The position numbers and the translations under genes are program-made. This document shows, piece by piece, positions 53,480 to 59,836 of a stretch of DNA of 64,000 bases (positions are counted from its first letter, which is position 1; every line of letters starts with the position of its first letter). The notes under the pieces were generated by a model. That model had not been told where the DNA came from. It saw only the letters and a program-made list of their open reading frames with translations, and did no database searches. Location of the stretch: contig JAKPJZ010000256.1 in assembly GCA_029553955.1 (NCBI GenBank), positions 62,001-126,000 of the forward strand. The letters run 5' to 3'. The stretch comes from Chloroflexota bacterium. GTDB taxonomy: Bacteria > Chloroflexota > Anaerolineae > SpSt-313.

Positions 53480-54184
53480 ATGTCAGAGATGAAAGATGGT
53501 TGCGTCAAGCCCGCCCGTGGGCCGATTGTGCCCACCCCCGCAGCTGTCATCCCTGCCGAGGGAGCAGCGCTACGCCAGGAGGTCAGCAGAATGTCGGCAC
53601 GCGTTGGCAAGGAAGCCCCAGACTTTGAAGCGAACGCCTTTGTCGCCGGCGAGGGCTTCAAGCCGGTCAAGCTGTCGGACTATAAAGGGCAGTGGGTTGT
53701 GCTCTGCTTCTATCCGGGGGATTTCACCTTTGTCTGACCGACGGAACTGGCGGCGGTCGCCGCCCGTTACCCCGAGTTCAAGGCCCTGGGCGTCGAGGTG
53801 TTGGCCATGAGCACCGACAGTCGGTTTGTGCACAAGATGTGGCAAGAGCAAGAGCTATCCAAGATGGTGGCTGGCGGCGTGCCTTTCCCCATGCTTTCGG
53901 ATGGAGGAGGCAAGATCGGTAGTATCTATGGCGTGTACGACGAAGCCGCGGGCGTGGACATTCGCGGGCGTTTCATCATTGATCCCGACATGGTCATCCG
54001 GGCCATGGAGGTCTTGACGCCGGAGGTGGGGCGCAATCCAGACGAGCTAATCCGCCAGATCAAGGCTTTCCAGCATGTGAAAGCCACGGGCGAGGTCACG
54101 CCGTCGGGTTGGCAATCGGGTCAGGTCACGCTGAAGCCCAGCCCGGCACTGGTGGGTCGTGTGTGGGAGGTTTGGAAACCATAG
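53480..54184 (+). CDS. Selenocysteine-containing peroxiredoxin (AhpC/TSA family)
   Basis: 234 residues if the in-frame TGA at 53735-53737 is read as selenocysteine (residue 86). Before it: [20 protein letters not shown] and [13 protein letters not shown]; after it [20 protein letters not shown]. Together they give D-F-T-F-V-U-P-T-E, where other peroxiredoxins have the catalytic D-F-T-F-V-C-P-T-E. The frame stays open for 149 codons after TGA with normal family sequence ([20 protein letters not shown]). A SECIS-like hairpin starts 11 bases after the TGA. The usual resolving-cysteine motif E-V-C-P-A-x-W is EVTPSGW, so this is a one-Cys type. An alternative start at 53591 ([12 protein letters not shown]) has its own AGGAGG. 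A plain nonsense mutation is the alternative reading. sel genes are not in view. Confidence 0.85.
53735..53764 (+). promoter_or_regulatory. UGA codon and SECIS-like hairpin
   Basis: TGA (53735-53737), 11 bases, then GGCGGC (53749-53754), loop GGTC, GCCGCC (53759-53764). A perfect six-pair stem with a GGUC loop at this distance matches the layout of bacterial SECIS elements recognised by SelB (apical loop with GGU, about 11 bases past the UGA). Confidence 0.75.
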
Positions 54185-54270
54185 CGGGCTAGGAGACACT
54201 GGGGCGGCCTAACCCCTGCCGCACTGCCTGGTCCTCACAGATCAGTGTAGCATCGCGAGGAGGTGCAACC

Positions 54271-54474
54271 ATGGCAGCGCGACGGTTCACCTGTGCCGAT
54301 TGCGGGCACACTTTCGAGCTGGCCCAAGTCCATTGCCCGTGGTCAGTTGCCTCTTCGCTTGTTGGTGCATGCGCAACCGACCACGGGCCACTGATCACTG
54401 ACAACCGCCGAATCGCACGAGAGGAGGAAGGGAATGTCCAAGTACGAATGCCTGGTGTGTGGGTACATCTATGA
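54271..54474 (+). pseudogene. Zinc-ribbon gene interrupted by an inverted repeat
   Basis: The frame starts AARRFTCADCGHTFELA (first knuckle C-A-D-C) after GAGGAGG. After 18 codons it runs into an inverted repeat and then unrelated sequence ([10 protein letters not shown], which is the out-of-frame rubredoxin gene). The second CxxC knuckle is missing. Relatives in Chloroflexota continue with a C-P-x-C knuckle, so this is probably a truncated gene. A short functional peptide cannot be excluded. Confidence 0.55.
54335..54388. repeat. Inverted repeat within the zinc-ribbon remnant
   Basis: GCCCGTGGTCAGTTGC (54335-54350) pairs with GCAACCGACCACGGGC (54373-54388), one mismatch, 22-base loop. It directly follows the last codons of recognisable zinc-ribbon sequence. 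Confidence 0.75.
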
Positions 54475-54595
54475 TCCGGAGGTGGGCGACCCCGAAGGCG
54501 GCATCGCCCCGGGCACGGCCTTTGAGGACCTGCCCGACGACTGGGTCTGCCCCGAGTGTGGCGCGGCGAAGGACATGTTTGAGGAGAAGGCGTAG
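54434..54595 (+). CDS. Rubredoxin
   Basis: 53 residues from the ATG at 54434 (GGAGGAAGGGA just upstream), too short for many gene finders. It reads [20 protein letters not shown], then [28 protein letters not shown]. Two CxxCG knuckles (C-L-V-C-G and C-P-E-C-G) hold one iron, and the whole is canonical rubredoxin. It carries single electrons in the cytoplasm, most likely from an NAD(P)H-dependent oxidoreductase to the flavodiiron protein encoded next, and possibly to rubrerythrin. Confidence 0.97.
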   Translation: MSKYECLVCGYIYDPEVGDPEGGIAPGTAFEDLPDDWVCPECGAAKDMFEEKA

Positions 54596-54599
54596 CTAC

Positions 54600-54712
54600 T
54601 GCGTACTACGTACTGCGTAATACATACTGCGTGATGCGTGATGCGTCAGGCATCCACCCCTTACCCCTCACGCATCACGCCTCACGTATCACGCATCACG
54701 CAGTACGTTCCC
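54600..54712. repeat. Inverted GCGTGATGCGTGATGCGT repeat
   Basis: TACTGCGTGATGCGTGATGC and, after about 30 bases, CACGCATCACGCCTCACG with ATCACGCATCACGCAGTACG form a long imperfect inverted repeat. It separates rubredoxin from the flavodiiron gene. The upstream in-frame ATG of the flavodiiron reading frame lies within it and is not used in this annotation. Confidence 0.75.
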
Positions 54713-54724
54713 TGGAGGTGCACC

Positions 54725-55909
54725 ATGCAGCCTGTCTCTCTTGCCGACGGCGTGTACTGGGCCGGCGTGCTGAACCCGGACCTGAGGGTCTTCGATGTGA
54801 TCATGCGCACGGCCCACGGCACGAGCTACAACGCCTACCTGGTGCGCGGTGAGAAGACGGCCCTCATCGACACCGTCAAGCACGGCTTTGAGGACGCTTT
54901 CCTGGCCCGCATCCGCGCCGTGGTGGACCCGCAGGCGATCGACTATATCATCATCAACCATGCCGAGCCCGATCACTCGGGCGCCCTGGCGCGCCTGCTC
55001 GACGAGGCGCCGCGGGCGCAGCTCATCGTCTCGCGCAGCGGCGAGCATTTCCTGCGCCACATTCTGAACCGCGACGTGCCCATGCGCAAGGTGGGCGACG
55101 GCGACCGGTTGGAGCTGGGCGGCAAGACGCTGCGCTTCGTCTCGGCGCCGTTCCTGCACTGGCCGGATACGATGTTCACCTACCTCGAAGAAGAGGCCAT
55201 CCTCTTCCCCTGCGACGTGCTGGGCGCGCACTATGCGACGGAGCAGCTTTTCGACGACCTGGTCGGCGACTTTGCCGAGGAGTGGCGCTACTACTTTGAC
55301 GTCATCATGCGCCCCTTCAAAGACAAGATGCTCGAGGCGCTGGCCAAGATCGACGGCTGGCCACTGCGCCTGATCGCGCCCTCACACGGGCCTATCCTGC
55401 GCACGGACCCGCAGCGCTATGTCGACCTCTACCGCGCCTGGAGCACGACGCCAGTGCGCGGGCCGAGCCGGCGCGTGGTGGTGGCCTATGTCTCAGCGTA
55501 CGGCAACACGCGACGCATGGCCGAGGCCGTCGCGGCGGGGGCGCAGGAGGCGGGCGCGCAGGTGCGCCTGGTCGACGCGGAGCACGAGGCCGCGGCCGGC
55601 CTGCTCGACGAAATCGAGGCTGCCGATGCGCTGATCGCCGGCTCGAGCACCATCGTCGGCGACGCCATCAAGCCCATCTGGGACCTGCTGAGCAGCCTGA
55701 CCACCCTGCGCCTCAAGGGCAAGGTGGGCGGCGTCTTTGGCTCCTACGGCTGGAGCGGTGAGGCTATCCCCATGCTCGAAGAGCGCCTCAAGGGCCTGAA
55801 GCTCAAGCTGCCCGAGCCGGCCGTCAAGGCTATCCTCGTGCCCACGGCAGAGAACCTGGCGGCCTGCCGCGAGCTCGGCCGGCGCATCGTCACGCAGCAC
55901 CTGGCGTAG
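54725..55909 (+). CDS. Flavodiiron protein (rubredoxin:oxygen oxidoreductase / FprA-like)
   Basis: 394 residues from the ATG at 54725 with GGAGGTG upstream. The N-terminal metallo-beta-lactamase-like diiron domain (1-250) includes IDYIIINHAEPDHSGALARL with the H-x-E-x-D-H ligand set, and LHWPDTMFTYLEEEAILFPC-DVLGAH. The flavodoxin domain (about 257-394) starts VVVAYVSAYGNTRRMAEAVA (FMN-binding loop). VGGVFGSYGWSGEAIPMLEE is also characteristic. Such enzymes reduce O2 to water or NO to N2O with electrons from rubredoxin. Oxygen versus NO preference cannot be told. It sits one gene after rubredoxin and one before the FAD oxidoreductase. Confidence 0.96.
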   Translation: MQPVSLADGVYWAGVLNPDLRVFDVIMRTAHGTSYNAYLVRGEKTALIDTVKHGFEDAFLARIRAVVDPQAIDYIIINHAEPDHSGALARLLDEAPRAQLIVSRSGEHFLRHILNRDVPMRKVGDGDRLELGGKTLRFVSAPFLHWPDTMFTYLEEEAILFPCDVLGAHYATEQLFDDLVGDFAEEWRYYFDVIMRPFKDKMLEALAKIDGWPLRLIAPSHGPILRTDPQRYVDLYRAWSTTPVRGPSRRVVVAYVSAYGNTRRMAEAVAAGAQEAGAQVRLVDAEHEAAAGLLDEIEAADALIAGSSTIVGDAIKPIWDLLSSLTTLRLKGKVGGVFGSYGWSGEAIPMLEERLKGLKLKLPEPAVKAILVPTAENLAACRELGRRIVTQHLA

Positions 55910-55923
55910 CGGAACCGGCCCGG

Positions 55924-56215
55924 AGTCCCCAACTTGTTGGGGCGGAGCCTTGGCGTGCGACACGTCCCGAACAAGTTCGGGACTCCGGGTTCGGGACTCC
56001 GGGCGTGGACACGCGCTGGGAGTCCCCAACTTGCTGGGGCGGAGCCTTGGCGTGCGACACGTCCCGAACAAGTTCGGGACTCCGGGTTCGGCACTCCGGG
56101 TTCGGGACTCCGGGCGTGGACACGCGCCGGGAGTCCCCAACTTGTTGGGGCGGAACCTTGGCGTGCGACACGTCTCGAACAAGTTCGAGACTCCGGGTTC
56201 GGGACTCCGGGCATA
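55924..56215. repeat. Three tandem ~97-111 bp repeat units
   Basis: Units start at 55924, 56021 and 56132 with AGTCCCCAACTTG(T/C)TGGGGC and contain CTTGGCGTGCGACACGTCCC and GAACAAGTTCGGGACTCCGG. Each unit can form two hairpins (CCCCAACTTGTTGGGG and CCGAACAAGTTCGG). Units are 85-95% alike; unit 2 has an extra TTCGGCACTCCGG module and unit 3 compensated C/T and G/A changes (CTCGAACAAGTTCGAG). The array lies between the flavodiiron and FAD oxidoreductase genes and is noncoding. Confidence 0.9.
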
Positions 56216-56260
56216 CGGCTGGGCACGCGGCTTGTGCTACCTGAGAGGAGTATCGCTATC

Positions 56261-57454
56261 ATGAAGATCGTCATCATCGGACTGGGGGCCGCGGGCGCGA
56301 ACGCGGCGCGCAGCATTGCCGCGGCGGGCCGCGCCGGCGTGCAGGTCGAGGTCTACGGGGCCGAGCCCCATCTCTACTATGCCCGCCCCAAGCTGCCGGA
56401 TTTCCTGGCCGGCGAGGTGACCCAGGATCAACTGTACTTTTACCCGCAGGCGTGGTACGATGAGCGCCACATCGCCGTGCACACCGAGGCGCGCGTGGCC
56501 CGGGTCGACGCCGCGGCGCACCGCATCATCCTTAGCGAGGGCACGGCGATTACCTACGACCGCCTGCTCGTCGCCGCCGGGGCGCGCTCGTTCCTGCCGC
56601 TTATCCCGGGCGCCGACCTGCCCGGCGTCTTTACCCTGCGCACCATCGACGATGCGGAGCGCATCCGCGCCTATGCGCGCGGCTGCACACATGCGGCCGT
56701 CATCGGCGGCGGGCTGCTGGGCCTCGAAGCGGCGCGCGGCCTGCGCGCTCTGGGCCTGGGGGTCACCGTGCTCGAGCGCGGCCCGTACCTGCTGCAGCGC
56801 CAGCTCGACGAGCAGGGTGGCGCCATCCTGGGCCGGGAGGTCGAGCGGCTGGGCATCGCCGTCGCGGCCGACGCCGACACCGATCACATCGAGCGCGGGG
56901 CCGTGGTGCTCAAGAGCGGCCTGCGCGTGCCGGCCGACCTGGTGCTCGTCGCCGCGGGCGTGCGCGCGAGCCTCGAGCTGGCGCAGGCCTCGGGGCTGGC
57001 GGCCAACCGCGGCATCGTCGTCAACGGGCGCCTCGAGACGAGCGCCAGCGACGTCTACGCCGCGGGCGATGTGGCCGAGTTCAACGGCACCGTCTACGGC
57101 ATCATCCCCGCGGCCATCGAGCAGGCGCAGGCCGCGGTGCGGAATATGCTCGAGCCCTGCAGCGCCGAGTATGCAGGCACAGTGCCCTCGAACACGCTCA
57201 AGATTGTCGGCATCGACCTGACCTCGGTCGGCCAGATCGTCGGCGACGGGCTTGTGGCGCTGCGGCAGAGCGACGGGCCGGGGCGCTACTTCAAGCTGCT
57301 GCTCAAGGACAACCGGCTGCACGGGGCCATCCTGCTGGGGCACAAGGAGAAGGTGAGCCTGGTCACCCAGGCGGTCACCCGGCACGTCGATGTGAGCGGC
57401 TATGGAGAGGCGCTGCTGGCCGATGGCTTCGACTGGAAGGCGCTGTTGCGCTAG
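56261..57454 (+). CDS. FAD-dependent NAD(P)H oxidoreductase (rubredoxin reductase-like)
   Basis: 397 residues from the ATG at 56261 with GAGAGGAG upstream; an upstream reading frame through the tandem repeats is not used. IVIIGLGAAGANAARSIAAA (FAD-binding GxGxxG), RLLVAAGARSFLPLIPGADL, AAVIGGGLLGLEAARGLRAL (NAD-binding) and VYAAGDVAEFNGTVYGIIPA (second FAD motif) are visible. The sequence from the C-terminus (VGDGLVALRQSDGPGRYFKL) fits NADH:rubredoxin oxidoreductase and NirB-like pyridine nucleotide-disulfide oxidoreductases. The context makes reduction of rubredoxin likely. The stop TAG (57452-57454) is the first three bases of a TIR element. Confidence 0.9.
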   Translation: MKIVIIGLGAAGANAARSIAAAGRAGVQVEVYGAEPHLYYARPKLPDFLAGEVTQDQLYFYPQAWYDERHIAVHTEARVARVDAAAHRIILSEGTAITYDRLLVAAGARSFLPLIPGADLPGVFTLRTIDDAERIRAYARGCTHAAVIGGGLLGLEAARGLRALGLGVTVLERGPYLLQRQLDEQGGAILGREVERLGIAVAADADTDHIERGAVVLKSGLRVPADLVLVAAGVRASLELAQASGLAANRGIVVNGRLETSASDVYAAGDVAEFNGTVYGIIPAAIEQAQAAVRNMLEPCSAEYAGTVPSNTLKIVGIDLTSVGQIVGDGLVALRQSDGPGRYFKLLLKDNRLHGAILLGHKEKVSLVTQAVTRHVDVSGYGEALLADGFDWKALLR

Positions 57455-57595
57455 GGCGTGTTTGCAAACCTGCGTAGCCTAGGGCCTTGTGCCCGTTTCG
57501 CGTCTCCGCGGCACCGGATTCGCCGCCAACAACGCCCACGAAGCCGCCTGCGGCGGCCAAGGGGGGCTAGACTACGGGTTTGCAAATACGCCCTA
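57452..57595. mobile_element. MITE-like TIR element, copy 2 (144 bp)
   Basis: TAGGGCGTGTTTGCAAACC (57452-57470) and GGTTTGCAAATACGCCCTA (57577-57595; one mismatch). The interior matches the reverse complement of copy 1 (GGGCCTTGTGCCCG, CGCCGCCAACAACGCCCAC) plus an insertion of about 22 bases with CCGCCTGCGGCGG. TA sits at both ends. No ORF. It provides the stop codon of the FAD oxidoreductase. Confidence 0.88.
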
Positions 57596-57667
57596 GAACG
57601 GGCCTACCCGTCAGACCAAGGCATCCGGGCGCTAGGCTTCGCATGAGACCGGAATGGGACCTTCATG

Positions 57668-57749
57668 GGGCTTTTGATGGCGGGGTTGGCTGGCGTCGTG
57701 GCCGCCCGCGGGCGGCCACGACGCCAGCCAACCCCGCCATCAAAAGCCC
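57668..57749. repeat. Palindrome H, 82 bp, perfect, no spacer
   Basis: 57668-57708 (start GGGCTTTTGATGGCGGGGTT) is the exact reverse complement of 57709-57749, centred on CCGCCCGCGGGCGG. Flanks resemble those of palindrome E. It stands between the FAD oxidoreductase and the PfpI gene, 73 bases after the TIR element. Confidence 0.97.
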
Positions 57750-57861
57750 TCCCAGGCTGAGGCCGGGCGGGCGCGGCGCAAACCACCCGGCCGCACCCTG
57801 GGCAACCAGGATCTGCTGGGGCGCTGTTGCCCGGTAGCCATTGTCGCAAGGAGGCTAGATC

Positions 57862-58383
57862 ATGGAGCTTGACGGCAAGAAGGTCGTCGTCCTCGCCGAG
57901 GACAACTACGAAGACCTGGAGCTGTGGTACCCCTACTACCGCCTGCGCGAGGCGGGCGCCACGGTGACGATTGTGGGCACCGGCTCGGCTGAGGTCTACC
58001 AGTCGAAGCACGGCTACCCGGCACGCGCCGACGCCACGGCCGACGAGGTGCGCGGCGCCGCTATCGACGCCGTGATCATCCCCGGCGGCTTTGCGCCCGA
58101 CCGGCTGCGCCGCTACCCGGCGGTGCTGACGCTGGTGCGCGAGGCGGTGGAAGGGGGCAAGGCCGTCGCTGCCATCTGCCATGCGGGCTGGGTGCTCGTT
58201 TCGGCGGGCGTGCTGCGCGGCCGCACTGCGACGTCGGTGGCCGCCATCAAAGACGACATGGCCAACGCCGGCGCCCAATGGGTCGACCGCGAGGTGGTGC
58301 GCGACGGCAACCTCATCACCTCGCGCACCCCGGCCGACCTGCCGGCGTTCTGCCGCACCATCATCGCCGCGCTGACAGAATGA
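57862..58383 (+). CDS. DJ-1/PfpI family protein
   Basis: 173 residues; AAGGAGG precedes the ATG. The family includes intracellular proteases and glyoxal/protein deglycases. KVVVLAEDNYEDLELWYPYY starts the flavodoxin-like fold with the conserved Glu (EDxE). KHGYPARADATADEVRGAAI and VIIPGGFAPDRLRRYP follow; the nucleophile elbow is AAICHAGWVLVSAGVLRGRT (A-I-C-H, catalytic Cys-His). The region VDREVVRDGNLITSRTPADL is the standard end. It is probably a damage-response or deglycase enzyme. It sits in the same direction as the oxidative-defence genes. Confidence 0.95.
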   Translation: MELDGKKVVVLAEDNYEDLELWYPYYRLREAGATVTIVGTGSAEVYQSKHGYPARADATADEVRGAAIDAVIIPGGFAPDRLRRYPAVLTLVREAVEGGKAVAAICHAGWVLVSAGVLRGRTATSVAAIKDDMANAGAQWVDREVVRDGNLITSRTPADLPAFCRTIIAALTE

Positions 58384-58389
58384 ACTGGG

Positions 58390-58459
58390 GAGGGTTTACG
58401 GGGGGGTTGGCCGGTGGGCGACCGCGGTCGCCCACCGGCCAACCCCCCCGCAAACCCTC
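58390..58459. repeat. Palindrome J, 35-bp arms, one mismatch
   Basis: 58390-58424 (start GAGGGTTTACGGGGGGGTTG) and 58425-58459, centred on ACCGCGGT with no spacer, differ only at 58398/58451. It starts seven bases after the PfpI stop. Confidence 0.95.
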
Positions 58460-58494
58460 TACCACTTTGTCATGTTTCCAGAGCTCGCGTCCCC

Positions 58495-58524
58495 TTGCCC
58501 AGCACGCTGCTTCTCCTGTATAAT
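58495..58524 (+). promoter_or_regulatory. Promoter of the FMN reductase gene
   Basis: TTGCCC, 18-base spacer, consensus TATAAT (58519-58524); ATG at 58585. Confidence 0.6.
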
Positions 58525-58584
58525 GGGGGCGCTGCAACCCTGCCCCTGTGACGGCTGGGCCTGCGGCAGGGAGGAGCGAGCCAC

Positions 58585-59157
58585 ATGCTGGTGCTCGGCA
58601 TTGCGGGCAGCCCGCGTCTGAACGGCAACACCGCCTATGCCGTGCAGCGCGCGCTGGAGGTCGTCGCCGGCGAGGGGCTGGAGACCGAGTTCATCACCCT
58701 GGCCGACAGGAACGTCGGCTACTGCACCGGCTGCTACGCCTGCCGGGCGACCCACGCTTGTGTCATCGACGACGACATGTCGCCCATCTACGAGGCCCTG
58801 CGGCGCTGCGACGGCCTGATCGTCGGCTCGCCGGTCTACATGGGCCTCATCAGCGCGCAGCTCAAGGCGCTCATGGACCGCACCATCCTCTTTCGCCTGG
58901 GCGGGCCGTTCGAGCTCGCCGGCAAGGTGGGCGCGGCCATCGCCTGCGGCGCCTTCCGCAATGGCGGCCAGGAGCGCGTGCTCGCCGATATCCAGACTTT
59001 TTTCCTCGAGCACGACATGTTTGTCGTCTCCGACGGCCAGCCGTTCAGCCATTTCGGCGCCACCATCTGCGGCCTGGCCGAGCAGGACGAGCTGGGCCTG
59101 CGCACCGTCGACAGCCTGGCGCGCCGCATCGCCGCCGCCGCAAAGCGCTTGCACTAG
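58585..59157 (+). CDS. NADPH-dependent FMN reductase / iron-sulfur flavoprotein
   Basis: 190 residues. LVLGIAGSPRLNGNTAYAVQ is the FMN phosphate-binding loop of flavodoxin-like reductases. Then comes VGYCTGCYACRATHACVIDD, a C-x-x-C-x-x-C-x4-C pattern seen in iron-sulfur flavoproteins (Isf) that bind a [4Fe-4S] cluster. YEALRRCDGLIVGSPVYMGL-ISAQLKALMDR is the conserved mid-domain, and GAFRNGGQERVLADIQTFFL the final part. Isf-type proteins in anaerobes transfer electrons to detoxify O2 or peroxide or to other acceptors. It is the last gene of the defence group. Palindrome K begins two bases after its stop. Confidence 0.93.
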   Translation: MLVLGIAGSPRLNGNTAYAVQRALEVVAGEGLETEFITLADRNVGYCTGCYACRATHACVIDDDMSPIYEALRRCDGLIVGSPVYMGLISAQLKALMDRTILFRLGGPFELAGKVGAAIACGAFRNGGQERVLADIQTFFLEHDMFVVSDGQPFSHFGATICGLAEQDELGLRTVDSLARRIAAAAKRLH

Positions 59158-59159
59158 AG

Positions 59160-59231
59160 GGGTCATGCAAATCGTCTGGCGTTGCTCTCCGCCCGCGGGC
59201 GGAGAGCAACGCCAGACGATTTGCATGACCC
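59160..59231. repeat. Palindrome K, 72 bp, perfect, no spacer
   Basis: 59160-59195 (start GGGTCATGCAAATCGTCTGG) is the exact reverse complement of 59196-59231, centred on GCCCGCGGGC. It starts two bases after the FMN reductase stop. Confidence 0.97.
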
Positions 59232-59542
59232 TATGAATCAGGCCAAGCGAAAGGCCCGAGGCGGATGGGCGCGAGGGGGTCGCCGAGGCGGCCGAGCACC
59301 GGCGTGCGCTGGCCCGGCGGGTATGGGCTGCGCGAAGCGGCCGTCAACTGGTACTGGGGGTGCGCTGGCGTGCTGTGGCGCAGGAAGACGAGGGGCGCCG
59401 AGATGGCCCAGACCGGCACGAGCGCGGCCAGGCCGAGCGCGATCAGCGCGCCCAGCGCCGCGCTGGCCACGACCAGCCCTCGCCCAAGAGCAGCCACTCC
59501 CAGTGCGTGCCGGCGCCGAGGGCAGCATTCACAGCCGCACAT
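59231..59542 (-). CDS. Possible small cysteine-rich membrane protein
   Basis: 103 residues from the ATG at 59542. The start is CGCECCPRRRHALG (four cysteines in the first six positions after Met). One hydrophobic helix follows (LVVASAALGALIALGLAALV), then a proline-rich tail (PPGQRTPVLGRLGDPLAPIR). No family is recognised and no ribosome-binding site is clear; a strong hairpin (59545-59572) overlaps the site where one would be. It could be noncoding DNA with high GC bias. Low confidence. Confidence 0.3.
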   Translation of the reverse strand: MCGCECCPRRRHALGVAALGRGLVVASAALGALIALGLAALVPVWAISAPLVFLRHSTPAHPQYQLTAASRSPYPPGQRTPVLGRLGDPLAPIRLGPFAWPDS

Positions 59543-59544
59543 GC

Positions 59545-59617
59545 AGAAGCCCCTCGCAGAGGAGGGGCTTCTGGCTCGGCTGTGCCCTAGCATTCACCTC
59601 GAGGTGATGCTAGGGCA
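59545..59617. terminator. Two hairpins between the surface-protein gene and the small ORF
   Basis: AGAAGCCCCTC/GAGGGGCTTCT (59545-59572, perfect 11 bp, loop GCAGAG) and TGCCCTAGCATTCACCTC/GAGGTGATGCTAGGGCA (59583-59617, one bulged T). They lie beyond the stop of the surface-protein gene on the minus strand, separated from it by about 220 bases of AT-richer sequence with no gene. Confidence 0.55.
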
Positions 59618-59836
59618 CGTCTGGTACTACTACTGCTCATGCACATCACCTCCCATTATTAGGATGGCTAGATCAGGCCTGCAAGGGCAGATGCCCTCGC
59701 GGCAGCCCCATTATGACATATCTTCTCCTGCGAGTCAAACTGATGTAGGGGCATCTCCCAAGGCCACGAGCCAACCCGCCGGAGACTCCTGCCGGCCCGT
59801 CGCCAACCCCATGGGCCACGGGCGGCGGGCCGTGCC

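Noticed and set aside
53417..53737. Short peroxiredoxin N-terminal protein ending at TGA
   Set aside because: The fragment would end inside the active-site motif. The same frame continues for 149 codons with normal family sequence, and a SECIS-like hairpin follows.
55924..56215. CRISPR array candidate
   Set aside because: There are three near-identical tandem units of about 100 bp with no unique spacers and no cas genes nearby.
55934..56260. N-terminal extension of the FAD oxidoreductase through the tandem repeats
   Set aside because: The extension only translates repeat DNA; the ATG at 56261 has a ribosome-binding site and begins the FAD-binding motif directly.
59160..59231. Palindromes as ordinary rho-independent terminators
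   Set aside because: K and J do follow stop codons, but U-tracts are lacking, several have no loop bases, and C lies between divergent genes. Terminator activity may be a side effect but does not explain the set.
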